Below, one piece after another: positions 58,831 through 64,000 of a stretch of 64,000 bases of DNA. Positions within the stretch are counted from its first letter, which is position 1. Every line of letters begins with the position of its first letter. This stretch comes from Achatina immaculata (lineage: Eukaryota; Mollusca; Gastropoda; Stylommatophora; Achatinidae): contig CM019708.1 of NCBI GenBank assembly GCA_009760885.1, positions 434,001 to 498,000 on the forward strand, written 5' to 3'. Both the position numbers and the translations under genes were made by a program. A model generated the notes under the pieces. The model saw only the letters and a list, made by a program, of their open reading frames with translations. It did not search any database and was not told the origin of the DNA.

Positions 58831-59246
58831 CCTCCACACAATGCTCTTTACAATAGGCCATTGATTACCATCAAGGAGATTGTATCTACCACAATGATCC
58901 AACTGTAGCTTGATCAATGTGGTAGATATAATCTCCATGCTTTTAAAAAAGCATCAAACCAGGAAGGTCAGTCTCACAAACCTCTTTATTTCTTAATCCT
59001 TCCTTTCTTTTTATTTTATTGTTTTAATTTCCTTATTAAACTATAATTATATTTAAATTTCGCACATTTTACTAGGAGCTCAAAGTGTGGCAACAACATG
59101 AAACGACACTACAGTAAACTACAGAAGACAACAATCATCATACAAAATGAAAACAGACTCAGTGAAAAAAATTATGGTTGTAAGCAGTGAACCTGATCCA
59201 GTTCATAAGCTACAAAAATCAACAGCAGACTAAACTGATTAACTTA
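58831..59246. other. Spacer between mariner and pogo-like element
   Basis: AT-rich DNA with no recognised gene. A short imperfect inverted pair, gattgtatctaccacaatga / tcaatgtggtagatataatc (58879-58941), could form a hairpin with the sequence between the arms. Confidence 0.4.
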
Positions 59247-60647
59247 AGAACTACCATATTTTCCCATGTATAACATACACCTTTTTTGATAATTTCTTGG
59301 CCTAAAAATGAGGGTGCATGTTATATATGGGAGATTATTAGAGATAGGAACAGTTCATTATTTTCTGACACAGACTTTTTTAAACTTAAAAGGAGTGAAT
59401 GTGTGCTTTATTTATTTCAACTCTTCCCGTGCCTTATGACTAAAATTGGTCACTTCCGATATGTGTGATCCACGCCGTGTGACTATTTTTTTAAAACTGT
59501 TTTGTTTCTACAAAAACGGTGTAACTTTTTAATTGTACATGTTTTATTTGCGCATGTCCAGTGACCCCTTTCATCATGGTGGAAGAGTGCTTAGTTATGA
59601 GCGATGTTGAGCGAGAAAAACGAAGTTGTTGATTGAGAAATTTCACTTTTTGGTGATGTAGACAGGGGTATAGACATGCCCTGTGACCAGACCACTGTTC
59701 TTGAATGTATCCCAAGTAGATCTAGACATGTTAGATGACTGCAGAAGTAGTCAGAAGGTAGTTTCAGACATTATTTTAGTGAAAATGCCCCATATGATCA
59801 CCAGATGAGACCGACAAGTAGTTCTAGGCATCTAAGATGGTATGTACTGTACTTATTTATACTTATCCGATGGTAAGTAGGACATAATTATTGTATAAAA
59901 ACATCACATTACTTCTTTTTTTCCTAAAAAACTTTGCATTTACGAAATCTTCATACATTTTTAGTTATTCTGAAACATAATAAGTACACTTATCATGGAA
60001 ATGCTGTATTTCATTCACTTTTCCAACTATACCCCTGCAACATATCAAGACCTGCACTTTTACTCCAGCACCAAACAGAATGTATGTGTTTCTTCCTGCA
60101 GCACAGAAAGAGTTTAAAAAATACTGCTTTTGTATGTTTGTAATCAGAGTGGATACCAAAATTTTTATCTTTTTTTCATTTGATATGAGAACTTAATGCA
60201 GAGCCACTAGTTCAGATATGACTGGCCTTCTTTTCTTAGAGGACTACAAAAATTAGAAGAAAAGTAACTACAAACCATTCTTTTGCATTGAATCTTTGAT
60301 AATGTACACTGTTTTCATGGAATGGGATCAAGCGGAGAGGGGTCAATAAGAAGTGTGGAGTTAGTAATGCTCTGATTGGAGGTGAAAATGATACATCTTA
60401 TAAAAAACCCTGACTCTGACACTTACAGTGAAGGAGATTGGACTGTATAATTTCTGAACCACATTATACCTGATATTGACAGTGATAAAGAGTTCTATGG
60501 CGTCCATGATGAATAAATATGACTATGTTTTTTTTTTCTTAATTTCTGATAAAAACATTTTTGTCCACAACTTTTGGTGTAAAAAAAAATGCGTACATGT
60601 TATATATGGGAGTGTGCTATACACTGAAAATTATTGTAGTAGTTGTG
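59247..60647 (+). mobile_element. Decayed pogo-like DNA transposon
   Basis: The ends form an imperfect terminal inverted repeat. The left end starts accatattttcccatgtat and the right end, on the minus strand, starts acaataattttcagtgtat. Each end also carries a subterminal inverted copy (gttatatatggg at 59324-59335 and again at 60599-60610). Near 60335-60400 the plus strand encodes KKCGVSNALIGGENDTSY, which resembles the C-terminal region of pogo/Tigger-type (DDE_1) transposases as I remember it ('KKCGISNALDGTEDD'). A remnant 'DIDSDKEFYG' follows near 60472. Stops and indels are frequent, so the copy is dead. The family assignment rests on these short matches; the element boundaries are better supported than its superfamily. 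Confidence 0.55.
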
Positions 60648-62225
60648 ATCTATTGTGCAGTCATTATTGACTCAACACAGATGAATTTACTTACGATGGA
60701 ATATGGACTATGAGATATACGAGTATGCTGGTCTACCTAATCAGACCTGAACACAAAAACCAGATCTGAGGCAAAAGTCATAGAAATGTCGACAAAACTT
60801 TCAGAAAACAGTGATCTTTTGCTCAAATATGATGAACCCTGCTGATAAACGCTGAAGTAGCTACAGAAGAAACACTGAGTTCAGTATCCACTTGATACCA
60901 TATATTTCCACACACACAAAAAACATATGTTTCAATTTAAATTGTTTCAGAACGTTATCTTGTACGAACTTAAAAACTGTTATCAACAGAATCATACTTG
61001 CCAAATACAATAATAGTTTTGGCTCGTGTTACTATTCTTACGTCCGTTTGTATTCTCTTTGTTAAAACACTTTAAAAAGTAACACAGAGAGAAGCAGGAC
61101 CGATGTTACCGTTAGAAATGAATCAGGAGAATGGGATTTACAAATAAGAGAAGTCAGTGTAACCATACGAACATAAAAGACACAAGAACTTACCTTTTTT
61201 TTCAAGGCAGAAAACAAGACACTGTAAAGCGGAAACGTCTGCTGGGATTTTCTTGGCCAGACTTCCTCCAACTTCCTCCACATACCAAGGTCAAGGATTT
61301 TGTTTCGAAGAGAGGTTACTATAAAATTTGTTTTCATTGGTCGTTGAATTATGTCCCTTACAAATGCACCCTGTCTTTTTATATGCATCACATTTGAGTT
61401 AACGTCCTCTGGGAAACTATGGAAACGACCAGGCTCGTGCACAGATCAGTATATAAGATTAACCTCGGAAAAATTGTACATAAAGTACTTTAGACGTGAA
61501 AGAAAAGTCTCATTCTGCTGGAGTCGAAGTTTCGTTTCAGTATATTTCATGCTTTCGCGTCTGAAGTGGTTTCTAAAATTTTAGAAGCTAAGCTTGTCTA
61601 CTTATATTCGACAACAGAGAAAACAATAAGCAGTGAAAGGAGCAGTTGATTCTCGATACTAAATGTCCACGGATAACAGGGAAAAAAATGTCAACCACTG
61701 TAACGTAATGTCATAGCTCCACAACTGTTAGATGTAACAAAAACATAAAAATGATAGAGGCAAGCCTTCTTCTTGTTGTAAGTCAAACTACAGCGATACG
61801 ATATTTCGACAAAAAGTATTCGTCAGACATCTCTGACAATGAATAACAGTTGTTTTAAGCAGATAAAGACCAAATATTAAAGACAAGATTAAAAAGAAAA
61901 AAAATCAAATGAGATCTGGATATAGCGTAGTCGTAAGGTACGACAGCAACTATTGTAAAATAACCGGTAAATCACACTTTCTGCCTTCTTGATATAGTTT
62001 AGATTACCATGCTGGGGTTTTTTCTCCTTGTTTACGTTAGTAATGATCCAGAATGACCAACCCAACTGCTTAATAAATTACAATCCTGAATGTGCTATTG
62101 ATTCAATGAATTGTTATTTGCATGAATTGTTATTTGCATGATACAAAGACTAAGCTGATAAATACTTCATTGATCTACATAGTTACCGGATAAATAACTA
62201 AATAATTGTGTAGCTGGTTGAAAGA
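60648..62225. other. Unannotated AT-rich stretch
   Basis: No gene or repeat was recognised here. On the minus strand near 61199 an A-run is followed by a good donor-like ggtaagttc, but the open frame upstream does not match liprin-beta and no acceptor is convincing, so no exon is called. A direct duplication of tgaattgttatttgcat lies near 62108-62140. Confidence 0.5.
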
Positions 62226-62467
62226 AATGAACATGGCTTGACAGACTTGACTGAATGACATGACTTTACGGACAGACTGAATGACATGAATTGATCTTAA
62301 ATTAAAATTGACTTAATGACTTGACTGACTGACAGGACTTGACTGACAGACTGAATGACATAACGTGACTGACTGATTTAATGACACGACTTGACCGACA
62401 GATTGAATTATATCACTTGACTGACAGATTGAATGACATAACATGACTGATGGACTGAATGACATGA
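62226..62467. repeat. Degenerate tandem repeat next to liprin-beta donor
   Basis: An irregular array is built from gactgactgaatgacat and gacttgactgacagactg-type units of about 20-27 bp, roughly ten copies. It ends about 10 bp before the donor of the exon at 62481-62594, so the intron begins almost at once with repeat DNA. Confidence 0.8.
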
Positions 62468-62480
62468 ACTTCCTACTCAC

Positions 62481-62594
62481 GTGTTTCTGGACGCCGTCAG
62501 AAGCGGCTACTCTGTGCCTGTATTCTTGCAAGCACATCTCCAGGTCTCGAATCTTCTCCCCCTGGGCGTCCACCTGCTCATTTAGGACTGACAC
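62481..62594 (-). CDS. PPFIBP1: Liprin-beta internal exon (N-terminal coiled coil, continued)
   Basis: This 114-bp, phase 0-0 exon has a minus-strand acceptor ...tttgtaacag and a consensus donor gtgagt. It encodes 38 residues that begin VSVLNEQVDAQGEKIRDLE and end ...GVQKH. The phrase 'QVxAQGEKIRDLE' is highly characteristic of liprin-beta (PPFIBP) coiled coils, where it follows the block encoded by the upstream exon at 63411-63491. The two exons join in frame across an 816-bp intron. Charged and hydrophobic residues alternate with heptad spacing, as expected of a coiled coil. The next exon should continue the coiled coil, but I could not find it anywhere at lower coordinates, so the following intron is probably very long. 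The exon is intact, with no stop or frameshift, unlike every other coding stretch in the window. Confidence 0.87.
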
Positions 62595-63410
62595 CTGTTA
62601 CAAAACAACCTCAGTCAGTTCCCACACACTACAAACAGTTAAATAAAAATTTAATTTATAGAACAATTTCCTCATTATGTGTTTTCGACAGTAATAAATC
62701 CTCAAGTGGCTGTTTTCTTAGGTACACAAATTTGAGATAAATAATGAGTGTTTTTCGAGACGGTAAAATTAATGCTTAGTTTCAACTTATAATAAAAATA
62801 TTAAAGGAAAAACTGGCACTTCTTATGTGCCTTTTCGTGATACATTTTGTTGACTTTATTCTCTGCAACATCATAGGTTGCATAATGAAAATATCCTCAA
62901 ATAAAATAATACATAACTGAACCAGGGGCACGATACTAACTCGGGAATGAAAGGGTTAATGTTGTCTATGTGTGCGTTAAACACTACACTGTCATCTAGA
63001 TTCTCAATGTGCAGTCTGCTCAAGCGCTACTCCTTCTCAGCCTTATCCACCCCCTCCTTCTCCATTCTTACACCTCAGACCATTTCACCTTCGACTGATT
63101 ACAGTTTATCACGTACCAGAAACCAGAAACAAGATATTCATCGAGAAACTTATAATAAGTTCTCACTTTATGTAATAAATACACGCATATTAGGCTAAAA
63201 AAAAACTTTGCCAACGTTATCCTGCAGTGAATGAGAGCACTTTTTTTAACAGAAAAAAATTATACGGGGGAGGGGGAGAAAGGAGGGAAGGGAGAGAAAA
63301 CAGCGAAAACTATAATAAAAAAAACATGATGTCTTGTAAAAGAAAATGACGAATAACGGAACCAGATCTTAACATTTCGTTAATAACTGTGCCCAGCAGA
63401 AATGTCTGAC
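62595..63410 (-). other. Liprin-beta intron
   Basis: This 816-bp phase-0 intron lies between the two liprin-beta exons. It starts with gtcaga and ends with tttgtaacag on the minus strand. It is AT-rich, has a short G-rich run near 63266-63300, and contains no recognised gene or transposon. Confidence 0.75.
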
Positions 63411-63491
63411 CTGTAAAATAAGGCTCTGTTTGTCGTCCTCTAGTCGCTTTATCCTATCTCCAGGATAGTAGTCTGATCTCCCACCTCGGAC
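63411..63491 (-). CDS. PPFIBP1: Liprin-beta internal exon (N-terminal coiled coil)
   Basis: This 81-bp internal exon is bounded on the minus strand by a pyrimidine-rich acceptor ending in tttcag and by a donor CAG|gtcaga. It is phase 0 at both ends and encodes 27 residues, including the segment RIKRLEDDKQSLILQ. In liprin-beta proteins a segment of this kind (arginine/leucine heptads followed by an 'xLENDKESLVLQ'-like stretch) comes directly before the block encoded by the next exon at 62481-62594. Liprin-beta is a cytoplasmic scaffold: its N-terminal coiled coil mediates dimerisation, and its C-terminal SAM domains bind liprin-alpha, which associates with LAR-type receptor phosphatases at adhesions and synapses. 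Only the coiled-coil part lies in this window. Exon boundaries and reading frame are seen directly; the family call rests on remembered similarity. It could be liprin-beta 1 or 2, since invertebrates usually have a single gene. Confidence 0.8.
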
Positions 63492-63515
63492 CTGAAAGGC
63501 AGAAATAGCAATTTA

Positions 63516-64000
63516 CTAGCACAGAAACGAAGCGAAAACCTAGCATAGAAACGAAGAAAAAACTAGCACAGAAACGAAGCGAAAAACTAGCACAGAAACG
63601 AAGCGAAAAACTAGCACAGAAACGAAGAAAAAACTAGCACAGAAACGAAGAAAAAAACTAGCACAGAAACGAAGTGAAAAACTAGCACAGAAACGAAGCG
63701 AAAAACTAGCACAGAAAGAAAGCAAAAAACTAGCACAGAAACGAAGCGAAAAACTAGCATAGAAAGGAAGCGGAAAAACTAGCATAGAAACGAAGCGGAA
63801 AACTAACACAGAAACGAAGCGGAAAAACTAGCACAGAAACGAAGCGGAAAAACTAGCACAGAAACGAAGAAAAAACTAGCACAGAAAGGAAGAGAAAAAC
63901 TAGCACAGAAACGAAGCGAAAAACTAGCACAGAAACGAAGCGAAAAACTAGCACAGAAACGAAGCGGAAAAACTAGCACAGAAACGAAGCGGAAAAACTA
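63516..64000. repeat. 24-bp minisatellite in liprin-beta intron, runs off the window
   Basis: About 20 tandem copies of a 23-25 bp unit built on ctagcacagaaacgaagcg plus an A-run continue past the window end. The array starts only about 25 bp from the liprin-beta acceptor at 63492. Read in the gene's sense, each unit is pyrimidine-rich and ends ...TTTCTGTGCTAG, resembling a 3' splice site. Variants alternate between gcgaaaaa, gcggaaaaa and gaaaaaa, and some units carry catag for cacag. Confidence 0.95.

Noticed and set aside
61062..61442. 126-codon minus-strand frame followed by a donor-like ggtaagttc, considered as a liprin-beta exon
   Set aside because: None of the three frames resembles the expected continuation of the coiled coil, and no acceptor is convincing.
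63516..64000. Direct-repeat array considered as CRISPR
   Set aside because: Units are contiguous without unique spacers, in animal DNA; it is a minisatellite. The same applies to all other arrays here.

Overview
This is animal nuclear DNA, AT-rich and dominated by repeats. Three things point to a metazoan: spliced exons, many non-LTR retrotransposons of the RTE/SR2-like type, and mariner, pogo-like, hAT-like and SINE elements. The mix of RTE-like LINE families, together with a tRNA-derived SINE carrying a conserved post-tRNA block, suggests an invertebrate, perhaps a mollusc or another lophotrochozoan. That taxonomic guess is an inference and is not secure.

The only cellular gene I can defend is at the right end, on the minus strand. 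Two short phase-0 exons (63411-63491 and 62481-62594) encode consecutive parts of the N-terminal coiled coil of a liprin-beta (PPFIBP1/2-type) scaffold protein. No further liprin exon was recognised between 62480 and position 1. Most of the window therefore probably lies in one very large liprin-beta intron, or runs past the gene into intergenic DNA.

Layout: 1-5.7 kb holds decayed minisatellites, a hAT-like MITE and a pile of LINE fragments. 5.8-11 kb holds a tRNA-like SINE, a hAT-like MITE, a 31-copy 25-bp minisatellite and a short LINE 3' end with a 12-bp target-site duplication (TSD). 11.7-14.9 kb is a near full-length 3.2-kb RTE-like LINE (family C) with a perfect 11-bp TSD. 15.3-16.0 kb is a 48-bp minisatellite with higher-order structure. 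18.7-26.3 kb holds several copies of LINE family B plus two candidate promoter-like patches. 28-38 kb is a minisatellite belt with a fossil Tc1/mariner-superfamily transposase and a second family C copy. 38.9-47.2 kb holds LINE fragments of at least five families and a 319-bp MITE. 48.8-56.9 kb is nested: a SINE, a long family B LINE interrupted by another LINE, and a family A LINE inserted in the terminal repeat of a mariner. 57.5-58.8 kb is a full-length, dead mariner. 59.2-60.6 kb is a decayed pogo-like element. 62.2-64.0 kb holds the liprin-beta exons, each closely flanked by tandem repeats.

The recurring theme is that LINE 3' ends run straight from the stop codon into a short tandem repeat, with a different repeat for each family. 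Several microsatellites in the window are therefore LINE tails. No virus, toxin gene, bacterial operon, CRISPR array, rRNA or functional tRNA gene was found.
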